A stretch of 64,000 nucleotides of DNA from Bacteroides sp. (lineage in GTDB: Bacteria > Bacteroidota > Bacteroidia > Bacteroidales > Bacteroidaceae). The stretch is taken from contig JAJQDI010000002.1 of the NCBI GenBank assembly GCA_021202275.1, positions 1 through 64,000 of the forward strand, given 5' to 3'. Below, in pieces: positions 42,515 through 52,983 of this stretch. Position 1 is the stretch's first letter, and every line of letters begins with the position of its first letter. The position numbers and the translations under genes were made by a program. The notes under the pieces were generated by a model that worked only from the letters and a program-made list of their open reading frames with translations, made no database searches and was not told the DNA's origin.

Positions 42515-42985
42515 ATGAAAAAGAAAGCAAGCCGGTTAGACGCCATCAAGATGATTATCTCCAGCCAGGAAATAGGCTCACAGGAAGAACTGCTTCAGGC
42601 TCTCTCCGCCGAAGGGTTCGAGCTTACTCAGGCTACGCTGTCACGAGACCTGAAACAGCTGAAAGTGGCCAAAGCAGCCAGTACCCATGGTAAATATGTA
42701 TATGTATTGCCCAACGATATTATGTACAAACAGGCCACAGGGATGAGTGCGACGGAAATGGTGATGAATACCGGTTTTGTGTCTCTGGAATTTTCCCGCA
42801 ACATAGCTGTGATCAAGACACGGCCGGGATATGCGAGCAGCATGGCGTATGACATAGATAAAACAGAATTCAACGAGATCCTGGGCACGGTGGCAGGAGA
42901 TGATACGATCATTCTGGTACTGCGTGAAGATGTACAGCCCGACCAGGTGCGCAAGCTGCTTTCGACGATCATACCGTCTCTCTGA
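42515..42985 (+). CDS. argR: Arginine repressor
   Basis: 156 aa; SQEELLQALSAEGFELTQATLSRDLKQLKVAK winged helix; C-terminal AGDDTIILVLRED; stop TGA. Confidence 0.95.
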   Translation: MKKKASRLDAIKMIISSQEIGSQEELLQALSAEGFELTQATLSRDLKQLKVAKAASTHGKYVYVLPNDIMYKQATGMSATEMVMNTGFVSLEFSRNIAVIKTRPGYASSMAYDIDKTEFNEILGTVAGDDTIILVLREDVQPDQVRKLLSTIIPSL

Positions 42986-43021
42986 ACTTATACGTAACGA
43001 TATCAAGTACCGACAGAATTA

Positions 43022-43621
43022 ATGGATATAAAGATAGATGTCATGGTGGCCAACTCTTCGCATGAGATATATGTCGACACCATTCTGGATACGATCACTG
43101 AGGCTGCGAAAGTACGCGGCACAGGGATCGCCAAACGTACGCATGAATATGTAACGCAGAAAATGAAAGAGGGTAAAGCCATCATCGCATTGCATGGCGA
43201 TGAGTTTGCCGGTTTTTGTTACATCGAGAGCTGGGGCAACAAACAATATGTAGCCAACTCGGGACTGATTGTCGTGGAGAAATTCCGCGCACAGGGGCTT
43301 GCCAAGCGTATCAAACAGGCAGCTTTCACGCTTTCCCGCCTGCGGTGGCCCAACGCAAAACTGTTTGGTCTTACAAGTGGCGGAGCCGTGATGAAGATCA
43401 ATACGGAACTGGGATATGTTCCGGTCCCTTTTTCTGAACTGACAGACGACGAAGCGTTCTGGAAAGGGTGCGAAGGGTGTGTCAACCACGATGTTTTGCT
43501 GCGTACCGAACGGAAATACTGCATTTGTACGGCCATGCTGTACGATCCGGAAAAACATACAGAGGAAGCCCTGGCTGCTACAAAAACAAAAACTCCCGGA
43601 CAGGAGACAACAGCCGGGTAG
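43022..43621 (+). CDS. GNAT-family N-acyltransferase in arginine operon
   Basis: 199 aa; NSGLIVVEKFRAQGLAKRIKQAAF GNAT motif; between argR and argG; stop TAG. Confidence 0.85.
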   Translation: MDIKIDVMVANSSHEIYVDTILDTITEAAKVRGTGIAKRTHEYVTQKMKEGKAIIALHGDEFAGFCYIESWGNKQYVANSGLIVVEKFRAQGLAKRIKQAAFTLSRLRWPNAKLFGLTSGGAVMKINTELGYVPVPFSELTDDEAFWKGCEGCVNHDVLLRTERKYCICTAMLYDPEKHTEEALAATKTKTPGQETTAG

Positions 43622-43655
43622 AAATTCTTTAGAGAAAAATTAAACGCATGAAGAT

Positions 43656-44864
43656 ATGAAGAAAAAAGTTGTATTGGCATTCAGCGGAGGTTTGGATACC
43701 TCTTTCTGTGCCATGTATCTCGCCAAAGAGAAAGATTGCGAAGTCTATACCGCCATTGCCAATACCGGCGGGTTCAGTGAAGAGGAACTGAAATCCATTG
43801 AGGAAAGAGCCTACAAACTGGGCGCAGTGAAGCATGCCACCATCGACGTGACACAGGATTATTACAACAAGAGCATCAAATACATGATCTTCGGTAATGT
43901 ACTGCGCAACGGTACGTATCCGATCTCTGTCAGTTCGGAACGTATCTTCCAGGCGATCGCTATCGCCAATTATGCCCGGGAGATTGGCGCGGATGCCATT
44001 GCTCACGGAAGTACAGGAGCGGGCAACGACCAGATCCGGTTCGACCTCACGTTTGATGTCCTGGCTCCGGGCATCGAGATCATCACTCCGACCCGGGACA
44101 TGGTACTGACCCGTGAATACGAGATCAACTATCTGAAAGAGCATGGTTATGAAGCGGATTTCGTGAAGATGGAGTATTCAATCAACAAAGGACTCTGGGG
44201 AACTTCTATCGGTGGAAAAGAAACCCTGGACAGCGCGAAGACCCTGCCTGAAGAAGCGTATCCTTCACAGGTAACCGCGGAAGGTACAGAAGTATTGACA
44301 CTGGAATTCAAAGAGGGTGAACTGTGCGCAGTGAATGGTGAGGCTTTTGACGATAAGGTGAAAGCGATCAATAAGGTAGAAGAGATCGGAAGCAAATACG
44401 GCATCGGACGGGATATGCATATCGGAGATACGATCATTGGGATCAAAGGTCGTGTAGGCTTCGAAGCGGCTGCGCCGTTGCTGATCATCAACGCACACAA
44501 GATGCTGGAAAAGCATACCCTGAGCAAATGGCAGCAGTACTGGAAAGACCAGGTGGGCAACTGGTACGGTATGTTCCTCCACGAAGCGCAGTACCTCGAA
44601 CCGGTGATGCGGGATATCGAAGCTATGTTGCAGTCTTCCCAACGCAATGTCAACGGAACGGTAAGTATCCTCCTGCGTCCTTACAGCTATACGCTGGTAG
44701 GTGTGGAATCCTCTTTCGACCTGGTAAAAACCGATTTCGGCGAATACGGCGAAGTACAGAAAGGCTGGACCGCAGAAGACGCGAAAGGATTTACAAAGAT
44801 CCTTTCTACTCCGTTGCGTGTATATTATGCCAACCAGAAGAAAAACGGAAAAGAAGAGATCTAA
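43656..44864 (+). CDS. argG: Argininosuccinate synthase
   Basis: 402 aa; VVLAFSGGLDTSFCAMYLAKE, HGSTGAGNDQIRFDL; stop TAA. Confidence 0.96.
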   Translation: MKKKVVLAFSGGLDTSFCAMYLAKEKDCEVYTAIANTGGFSEEELKSIEERAYKLGAVKHATIDVTQDYYNKSIKYMIFGNVLRNGTYPISVSSERIFQAIAIANYAREIGADAIAHGSTGAGNDQIRFDLTFDVLAPGIEIITPTRDMVLTREYEINYLKEHGYEADFVKMEYSINKGLWGTSIGGKETLDSAKTLPEEAYPSQVTAEGTEVLTLEFKEGELCAVNGEAFDDKVKAINKVEEIGSKYGIGRDMHIGDTIIGIKGRVGFEAAAPLLIINAHKMLEKHTLSKWQQYWKDQVGNWYGMFLHEAQYLEPVMRDIEAMLQSSQRNVNGTVSILLRPYSYTLVGVESSFDLVKTDFGEYGEVQKGWTAEDAKGFTKILSTPLRVYYANQKKNGKEEI

Positions 44865-44876
44865 CAGAACATACAC

Positions 44877-45845
44877 ATGATAAAAGTTGGAATTATCGGC
44901 GGTGCTGGATATACGGCAGGAGAACTGATCCGTTTGCTGATCAACCACCCCGACGCGGAGATCGTCTTTATAAACAGTACAAGCAACGCGGGCAACCGTA
45001 TCACGGATGTACACGAGAGTCTCTATGGAGAGTGTGATCTGACATTTACAGATCAGTTGCCATTGGACGAGATTGATGTGCTCTTCTTCTGTACGGCACA
45101 CGGCGATACAAAAAAATTCATAGATAGCCACAACCTTCCGGAGGGACTGAAGATCATCGACCTGTCTACGGACTATCGTATGAAAAGCGAGGAGCATGAT
45201 TTCCTCTACGGACTGCCGGAGCTGAACCGCCGGGCGATCTGTAAAGCGGACCGGGTAGCCAATCCGGGATGCTTCGCTACGTGTATCCAGCTGGCACTCC
45301 TCCCGCTGGCCAAACACCTGATGCTGAACGATGATGTGATGGTAAATGCCATCACGGGAAGTACCGGAGCAGGCGTGAAGCCGGGTGCCACCAGCCACTT
45401 CAGCTGGCGCAACAACAACATAAGTGTCTATAAGGCTTTTTCGCACCAGCACGTACCGGAGATCAAACAATCGCTGAAACAGTTGCAGAACAGTTTTGAT
45501 TCGGAAATCGATTTCATTCCTTACCGGGGAGATTTCCCGCGCGGGATCTTCGCGACATTGGTGGTGAAATCGAAAACAGACCTGTCGGAACTGACACGTA
45601 TCTACGAAGAGTACTACGAGAAAGACTCCTTTGTACATATCGTGGATAAGAACATTGACCTGAAACAGGTTGTTAATACCAACAAGTGTCTGATCCATCT
45701 GGAGAAACACGGGGATAAGTTGTTTATCATCTCCTGTATAGATAACCTATTGAAAGGGGCTTCGGGGCAGGCGGTACACAACATGAACCTGATGTTCAAC
45801 CTGGAAGAGACAGTAGGACTGAGGTTGAAGCCAAGCGCCTTCTGA
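44877..45845 (+). CDS. argC: N-acetyl-gamma-glutamyl-phosphate reductase
   Basis: 322 aa; VGIIGGAGYTAGELIRLLINHPDAEI, NPGCFATCIQLALLPL; stop TGA. Confidence 0.96.
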   Translation: MIKVGIIGGAGYTAGELIRLLINHPDAEIVFINSTSNAGNRITDVHESLYGECDLTFTDQLPLDEIDVLFFCTAHGDTKKFIDSHNLPEGLKIIDLSTDYRMKSEEHDFLYGLPELNRRAICKADRVANPGCFATCIQLALLPLAKHLMLNDDVMVNAITGSTGAGVKPGATSHFSWRNNNISVYKAFSHQHVPEIKQSLKQLQNSFDSEIDFIPYRGDFPRGIFATLVVKSKTDLSELTRIYEEYYEKDSFVHIVDKNIDLKQVVNTNKCLIHLEKHGDKLFIISCIDNLLKGASGQAVHNMNLMFNLEETVGLRLKPSAF

Positions 45846-46065
45846 TTTACGATTTAGTTCCTTTGTCATGACACATTCTTTGATTTTTAACATCAAGGTA
45901 AGTTGACGATTTACAATTTACGATTGAAATAACATCGTAGAGTGGCATCCACCTGTAGAGACGCACGCCGTGCGTCTCCGCGATACAGGTCCAACAAAGG
46001 AGGGCGTGCGTCTCTGTGATACGGTTCCAACAGGGGGGCGGGCGTTTCCGCAGTACAGATCCGGC
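45844..46065. repeat. Palindromic repeat element (left-half type) with three degenerate tandem units
   Basis: GATTTACGATTTAGTTCC... ; TTTACGATTGAAATAACATC; GTAGAGACGCACGCCGTGCGTCTCCGCGATACAGGTCCAACA followed by two diverged CGTGCGTCTCTGTGATACGGTTCCAACA / CGGGCGTTTCCGCAGTACAGATCC units. Confidence 0.8.
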
Positions 46066-46277
46066 ACAGGTATACATCGCATGTAACGGCACCGATATCC
46101 TCTCTACGGCATCTCAGTTCGCTGGTCTGGCAGCCCCGACGGAGAGGAGAAACACCAGGAAACAGAATGATGTACAATCTGAATTTTCCATTCCGGAGAA
46201 AACAAATGTTCCCGGCATGTTCAGGTCAGCTTCCCGGAATGGTTCCCGGGAAAAGTAAAAACTAAAACTCATTTGAT

Positions 46278-47405
46278 ATGAATTTATTCGACGTATATCC
46301 GCTTTTCGATATCAACATCGTATCCGGCAAAGGTTGCCAGGTATGGGATGAAAACAATGTAGAATACTTAGACCTTTACGGAGGCCATGCTGTGATATCC
46401 ATCGGCCACTCTCATCCGCACTATGTGAAGATGATCAGTGACCAGGTAAGTAAACTGGGATTCTATTCCAATTCGGTTGTGAACAAACTGCAACAGGAAG
46501 TAGCCCGCCGACTGGGTAGGATATCGGGATACGAAGACTACTCCCTGTTCCTGATCAACTCCGGTGCGGAAGCCAATGAGAACGCCCTGAAACTGGCCTC
46601 GTTCCACAACGGTCGCAAACGGATCGTCAGCTACTGCAAATCGTTCCACGGACGCACGTCACTCACCGTACAGGCTACGGACAACCCGAAGATCGTGGCA
46701 CCAATCAACGCCACCGGACACATCACCTTCCTACCCCTTAACGATACGGAAGCGATGAAAGCCGAACTGGCCAAAGGAGATGTCTGCGCCGTGATCATCG
46801 AAGGTATACAAGGTGTCGGAGGCATCAAACTACCCGACGACAGTTTCCTTCAGGAGCTGAGCAAGACCTGTACAGAAACTGGTACTGTACTGATCTTAGA
46901 CGAGATACAAAGCGGCTACGGCCGTTCGGGAAAGTTCTTTGCCCATCAATACGCCGGTATCCGTCCGGACCTTATCACCGTAGGAAAAGGGATCGGCAAC
47001 GGATTCCCTATGGCGGGAGTATTGATCGGTCCGATGTTCGAGGCCGTTCACGGGATGCTGGGTACTACCTTCGGAGGAAACCACCTGGCCTGTGCCGCCG
47101 CATTGGCCGTGATGGATGTGATGGAAGAAGAGGGCCTAATCGGACGGACCGCGACTGTGGGCAACTACCTGATGGAGGAACTCCGGAAATTCCCGCAGAT
47201 CAAAGAGGTCCGCGGACGTGGACTGATGATCGGGATGGAGTTTGAAGAACCGGTCAAAGACATCCGTCGCAAACTACTCTTCGAACAGAATGTGTTTACC
47301 GGAGTTAGCGGAACAAATGTGATCCGGCTACTGCCTCCTCTCTGTCTGAACCTGGAAGAAGCGGATATTTTCTTAGAAAAATTCCGCAAGGTATTGGGTG
47401 AATGA
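46278..47405 (+). CDS. argD: Acetylornithine (or succinylornithine) aminotransferase
   Basis: 375 aa class III aminotransferase; LILDEIQSGYGRSGKFFAHQ, GTTFGGNHLACAAALAVMDV; stop TGA. Confidence 0.93.
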   Translation: MNLFDVYPLFDINIVSGKGCQVWDENNVEYLDLYGGHAVISIGHSHPHYVKMISDQVSKLGFYSNSVVNKLQQEVARRLGRISGYEDYSLFLINSGAEANENALKLASFHNGRKRIVSYCKSFHGRTSLTVQATDNPKIVAPINATGHITFLPLNDTEAMKAELAKGDVCAVIIEGIQGVGGIKLPDDSFLQELSKTCTETGTVLILDEIQSGYGRSGKFFAHQYAGIRPDLITVGKGIGNGFPMAGVLIGPMFEAVHGMLGTTFGGNHLACAAALAVMDVMEEEGLIGRTATVGNYLMEELRKFPQIKEVRGRGLMIGMEFEEPVKDIRRKLLFEQNVFTGVSGTNVIRLLPPLCLNLEEADIFLEKFRKVLGE

Positions 47406-47460
47406 TATACATAAGAGGGAACAGGCTATATTTGAGATCTGTTTCATCAAGATCAGCATA

Positions 47461-47502
47461 TAAAAAGAGAAGATACCAGCTATCAACGGTATCTTCTCTT
47501 TT
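47461..47502. terminator. Bidirectional terminator after argD
   Basis: AAAAAGAGAAGATACC-agctatcaac-GGTATCTTCTCTTTTATT. Confidence 0.85.
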
Positions 47503-47536
47503 ATTATAAATCGGCTTCCTTCTGTAGATCCCAGGA

Positions 47537-47775
47537 TCAATATACCTCCAGACTTACCCGTTCCGTATGCTCTTCTGGTTGTTCCGGAACGGGATCTCCA
47601 TTTATCAGGGAACGCAGGATCCGGACCTGGTCGGTACAGAACATATAGTAAGGATGCAAGGCTTGCCGAACGTAAAAATCGGAAATTTCTATATCCCGAA
47701 CAGGCTTTTCCCGATAGCCATCCATAAAGAAAGTATAGTTGTCAGCCACACCGGCAAAAGTAAAATCGCTCACCG
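47537..47775 (-). pseudogene. C-terminal fragment resembling GH28 polygalacturonase
   Basis: PVSDFTFAGVADNYTFFMDGYREKPVRDIEISDFYVRQALHPYYMFCTDQVRILRSLINGDPVPEQ matches the style of GH28 C-termini; no N-terminal part nearby. Confidence 0.55.
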
Positions 47776-47945
47776 GCCTCTCTCCCGTCACGTATATCAA
47801 GGAGAAACGTATGCAGAGAGCGGCTGTCTTAGTCAGGGAGAAACAATATTCCATAGCGGAAATAGCGTATAGGGCAGGCTACACAGATCCGCACTATTTC
47901 AGCAAAACGTTTAAATTGTTCTGGGGAATGACTGCCACTGAATAG
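47760..47945 (+). pseudogene. C-terminal AraC-type HTH fragment
   Basis: KSLTGLSPVTYIKEKRMQRAAVLVREKQYSIAEIAYRAGYTDPHYFSKTFKLFWGMTATE; about 60 aa only. Confidence 0.75.
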
Positions 47946-48001
47946 GCAGAAGAGCAACCGGAGAAATAAGAACTGTTTCTGTTCAAAACCAGTACACCCT
48001 G

Positions 48002-50742
48002 TTACACAGGCACCGTAAACCAGAAACAAGCCCCTTCTCCTTCTCTCGAATTCACTCCGATCTCACCCCCATCTGCTCCGCGATGCTTTTGCAGATAGAG
48101 AGCCCCAGACCTGTTCCCTGCGCAAAATCATCCAGTTTCACAAAACGCTGGAAGATAGCTGTATGCTCTTTTTCAGGGATCCCGCATCCGGTATCCTGAA
48201 CATAGATCCTGACCTTATCTTTTCCTTCTTTATAGAAACCTACTGTAATGGCACCTTCTGGGGTGAATTTGATAGCGTTGTTCATGAAATTACCAATGAC
48301 CTGCATGAGGCGGTTCTTATCTGTGCGCAGGACACAGGGAGAAAAATGCTCTCCGTATCTTACCTCAACCGGAGCAGATTGCAACTTCATGTTGTAAGTC
48401 TGGACAATTTCCTGACAAAGCGCATGCAGATCAAGCTCGTCATAAAGTAGTTCCATCGTTCCTGCTTCAATCTTTGACAGATCCAGTATATCGGAGATAA
48501 GCTGTAAAAGCAATTCGTTGTTCTTTTGTATAATGTTTACATAGGAGTTTTTCTCGTCATCGCTTTCCGTCTCTGCCAGAACTCCTGAAAACCCGACTAT
48601 AGCGTTCAACGGAGTACGTATTTCATGACTCATGTTGGCAATGAATGCCGATTTCAGCCTGTCGCTCACCTCCGCTTTTTCTTTGGCTTCGATAAGCTTT
48701 TGCTCCGTATCCTTGAGATTGGTTATATCAAAATTGACACAAAGCATCTCTGACTTTGACGGGTCTGTATTCGCAGGGTTTTTAAGTACATTGATCTGTG
48801 TCCACCGCCAGGTGTTATCTTCGTGCAGCACACGCAAATCTTCTGTGAAACCATTTACTTCGCCCGCTTCTACTTTTCCGATATGGGCGAATATTTTATT
48901 CCTGTCTTCTTCATGAACATGGCTATATACACCGATGATCTGAGAGAAGGGGGTTCCTGGTTTTTCTCCCATATTGGCATACCACTGTGGTACACCTTCC
49001 CCCTCCCGGGTAGTCAGGTCAAACTTACAGTAGCCGATCCGTCCATATTTACTGATGAGTGAGAAAGAATTTTCAAAATCCGCTATCCGGCTGTAGGCCT
49101 GGTTGATCTGCGTATTATCAATGTGAATAAGCAGATAGTGTATGATCTCCCCATTGCTGTCGTACAATATATTTGCCCGGGTATATATCTCTATCGCGCC
49201 TTTTCTGTGAGAGGCGAAATAACCTTTCACCCTATCAAAGGTATACCGGATACGGAAAGAGGTAGGCCGGTTATTCTTCAACAAATCTTTATGCTCCTGC
49301 GGAATATTGGGATCATCAAACAGGTTCAGGCCAATGACATCCTCCTTCTTCGTTATGCCAAACATTTCCATGTTGCTGTTGTTCAGGTCAACAAGCCGTC
49401 CGTCTTTATCATACAGTTCAATACCCACTGAAAGATTATCGTAGATATTACGAAGAATTTTCTCACTCCTGTCCAGCTCCTCATGTACCTTGTAAGATTC
49501 GGTAATATCTGACAGTAAACACACCCGTTCGTCTTCTCCGATGGAATAGATAACGATATTACACATTTTCTGAATATCCTCTATCCATTCCTGTTTTTCG
49601 ATATATCCACCGGATAAAAAGAGTCCCTTTGAAAACAACAGGTCGTTGAGGTTGGCCTCACGGCTTTCACTGCCTTTTACTCCTATAAAACGACCCGATG
49701 GGATCCGGAAAAGATCAAATGTCGCTTTATTGGCATCCAGGATCAGATAATCTTCGGGATCGCCCGCGTCATTATAAATCACCTTCATTCGTATATAGGC
49801 CAGTGGCATATTCTGATACAAACTCTGCAACTGGGCTTTATCGAACAACGCAGATCTCTCGGATCTGTTAAGCTCAATGAAAAGGCTTATGATATTGGCC
49901 AGTGAACTGAACCAGATGAGATCATCTTCTGTCCAGTTATAATAACGATCTACCACATCGATTCCTACATACCCCCAGACACCGTTTTTCGAGACCAAAG
50001 GCACAACCATCAGAGATTTTATATCCTGCATCTGTAACAGCTCCCTGGTTTCGGCAGCCTCTCCGGGCAATTCTTCCAGGGAGTTCAGCACCACAGGATT
50101 CCCCGTAAGCAACTGAGTGCTCCACCAGTTATTACTTGTAACGGAAAGATCCTGAAGTATCTCTATCTCAGGGGTTATGTACTCATCTACCACTTCATAC
50201 GTACAGGACTGGGTCTGTTTTTCCTTGTCGTATTCGAAAATATACGTTCGTCCGGCACTGAATTGTTTGAGAATATCTGTCAGTATATGATGAATGACCT
50301 GCGCGGGATCTTCAGATCTGAGAAACGACAACAGGATCTCCGAAACACTGTTCATCTGATAAAGAAGATTATTCAGCCGTAAGGAAGTTCTTTGTTCCGG
50401 AGAAATAATTTCAGGACTGGGAATAACCTGGAAATAACCGAATTCCATATCCGTCTGACCGGTTTCAGGGTTACTGCCTACATGCCTGGAACGTATCCAT
50501 ATAGCTTCATCCGGCGGAGTCTGAATGGAGAATACACTTTCTGTCCGGAAAGAATTCGACAGGTTCTTAAGTAATTTTTCCCGGTAATCCTTACGGACCA
50601 TTTTAACAAAATCGTTACCAGTCGTTGTATCGCTCCCGAGTTTGAGCAGATCCTGAACAAAAGCGGAAAAAGTAAACTCAAAAGTCTTAACATTGAATCT
50701 CCACCATCCCACATTCAGATCAGTCAGTATTTTAGTAAGCAT
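48002..50742 (-). pseudogene. PAS/GAF sensor histidine kinase, 3' end frameshifted at a G5 tract (48066-48070)
   Basis: HisKA (FIANMSHEIRTPLNAIVGFSG), HATPase (DTGCGIP, GTGLGLSICKSIAEQMG). Current ORF ends VRSE-TGA at 48052. Adding one G restores MGGEIGVNSREGEGACFWFTVPV-TAA. Confidence 0.85.
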
Positions 50743-51223
50743 GTCGTTGTGTTTTTAGATTTAATATCACAGATATAATTCCCATTCCTTTCCTGAGCAG
50801 AATCCCGACAAAGGTAATAATTTAATACTATCAGACAAATTTTTACGGAAACCGGAACAACGACAACCCGTGAACTACCGGAAGTCAGATCCGATCTGTC
50901 ACTTGCAGCCATTCACTTACATCCATCCTGAAACCATACAAGCTCATCTCAACAATATATATATGGTTCTGCCGATCTGTCCGCTCCGATCTGTCAGGAA
51001 CTGTTCAAAACCAGCATTCAAACCACCAGATACCTTGCCGCAACAGATACGAAGGAAAATAAAATCATCTTCACAGGCATACAACTTTAATATACAGAAA
51101 AAAAGGCGGATTCTGATCATCAGACCATATACCGAATGAAACCGGCATAAAACCAGCATCCTTACTGGCATTTTCAATTTTTACTTTTACCTTTGTCCAT
51201 ATCCGAACAAATAACAAACAGAT

Positions 51224-51994
51224 ATGAAAATAACCATTATCGGCACCGGGAACATGGGCGGTGCCATTGCCCGGGGTCTGGCCCAGGGCAGGCTGGTAAG
51301 CAACAGTGATATCACCGTATGTGACCCGAGCCATGCGAAGCTGAAAGAGTTGAACCAGGAATATCCTGAGATACATACGTCTTCCGACAATGTATCGGCA
51401 ACACAGGGTGCCGACCTGGTGATCCTTGCCGTGAAACCGTGGCTCCTTAAAGAGGTGATGAGCAGTCTCCCGCTGACGGATACGCAGATGGTAGCATCCC
51501 TGGCAGCCGGCATCCCGTTTGCCGAACTTTCGCAGTACGCGGCCGTACAGACTCCCCTTTTCCGGGTAGTGCCCAATACCGCTATCAGCCAGCTGGCCAG
51601 CCTCACAGCCATAGCAGCACAGGATGCGACTCCCGCACAGCAACAGCAACTGCTGGATATCTTCTATGAAATGGGAATAGCGATGATCGTACCCGAAAGT
51701 CAGATCCCGGCAGTGACGGCCCTGACCTCGTGCGGTATCGCTTTTGTACTTAAATACATCCAGGCGGCCATGCAGGCAGGTGTGGAAATGGGGGTATATC
51801 CCAAAGATGCCATGCGTATGGTGGCACAGTCTGTGAAAGGGGCGGCAGAACTGATCCTCAACAACGATACGCACCCTTTGGTAGAGATAGATAAAGTAAC
51901 CACACCGGGGGGTATCACCATCAAAGGGATCAACGAGCTGGATCACGCGGGATTCTCTTCGGCAGTGATCCGGGCGATGAAAGCAAGCAGATAA
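51224..51994 (+). CDS. proC: Pyrroline-5-carboxylate reductase
   Basis: 256 aa; ITIIGTGNMGGAIARGLAQG, TTPGGITIKGINELDHAGFSSAV; stop TAA. Confidence 0.95.
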   Translation: MKITIIGTGNMGGAIARGLAQGRLVSNSDITVCDPSHAKLKELNQEYPEIHTSSDNVSATQGADLVILAVKPWLLKEVMSSLPLTDTQMVASLAAGIPFAELSQYAAVQTPLFRVVPNTAISQLASLTAIAAQDATPAQQQQLLDIFYEMGIAMIVPESQIPAVTALTSCGIAFVLKYIQAAMQAGVEMGVYPKDAMRMVAQSVKGAAELILNNDTHPLVEIDKVTTPGGITIKGINELDHAGFSSAVIRAMKASR

Positions 51995-51997
51995 AGA

Positions 51998-52288
51998 GAT
52001 TTACGGATTTACGATTTACGATTGAAATTATATTATAGTAGGGTAACATCCACTTGTAGAGACACACGACGTGCGTCTCCTTATACCGCATGGGAATATA
52101 TACCGCATGGAGTTGTCACAACGACATAGAGTCTATCTGATTTTGTGTTGACCTACACCGCAGAGAGGCATGCCTCTTTTTATTGGACGTATATCGCGGA
52201 GACGCACGCCGTGCGTCTCTACAGGTAGATGTTATCGATCTCATCAGGACATTTGTATTTTCAATCGTAAATCGTAAAATCGTAAATC
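51998..52288. mobile_element. About 290-bp MITE-like element with about 80-bp imperfect terminal inverted repeats
   Basis: Left GATTTACGGATTTACGATTTACGATTGAAA...GTAACATCCACTTGTAGAGACACACGACGTGCGTCTCC; right end reverse complement GATTTACGATTTTACGATTTACGATTGAAAA...ATAACATCTACCTGTAGAGACGCACGGCGTGCGTCTCC. Confidence 0.8.
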
Positions 52289-52329
52289 AACATACCTATA
52301 TATTCGTTACCATTTAATTATATACCACC

Positions 52330-52884
52330 ATGAACGAACCCATCAGACAAATTGCCGGACGCCTGCGCGGACTGCGTGAGGCACTGGAACTGACTCCGGC
52401 AGAGATCGCACAGCAGTGTGGGATACCGGAAGCAGACTACTTGCAGGCCGAATCGGGTACGGCGGATATTTCCGTCAGCCTATTGCAAAAGATCGCCCGC
52501 CACTACGACGTGCCGCTGGATGCGCTTATGTTCGGAGAAGAGCCCCGGATGAATAGTTATTTCCTGACCCGGGCGGGAAAAGGTACTTCGATCGAACGTA
52601 CCAAAGCTTATAAATACGAAGCGCTGGCAGGGGGATTCATCCACCGCAAAGCTGATCCGTTCATCGTGACGGTGGAACCGAAAGAGGAAGATGTACCGAT
52701 GTACTACAACACCCATCCCGGACAGGAATTTAACCTGATACTGGAAGGGGAAATGCTGTTGAGTGTAGGGGGAAAAGAACTGACCCTGCATACGGGAGAC
52801 AGTATCTACTTCAACGCCGTACTGCCTCATGGCATGAAAGCGCTTGGCGGGAAACCAGTACGTTTTCTGGCGGTGATCCTCTGA
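52330..52884 (+). CDS. XRE-family HTH / cupin regulator
   Basis: 184 aa; N-terminal HTH (LRGLREALELTPAEIAQQCGIPEADYLQAESG) and C-terminal cupin (HPGQEFNLILEGEMLLSVGGKELTLHTGDSIYFNAVLPHGMKAL). Confidence 0.9.
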   Translation: MNEPIRQIAGRLRGLREALELTPAEIAQQCGIPEADYLQAESGTADISVSLLQKIARHYDVPLDALMFGEEPRMNSYFLTRAGKGTSIERTKAYKYEALAGGFIHRKADPFIVTVEPKEEDVPMYYNTHPGQEFNLILEGEMLLSVGGKELTLHTGDSIYFNAVLPHGMKALGGKPVRFLAVIL

Positions 52885-52983
52885 ACACGACTCACTCCGG
52901 TACTTTCCGAAAGCAGAAACATCTTATACCAATGATCCTTCTCCGGTACCTGTCAGGCTACCGGAAACAGATAAATAACTACC

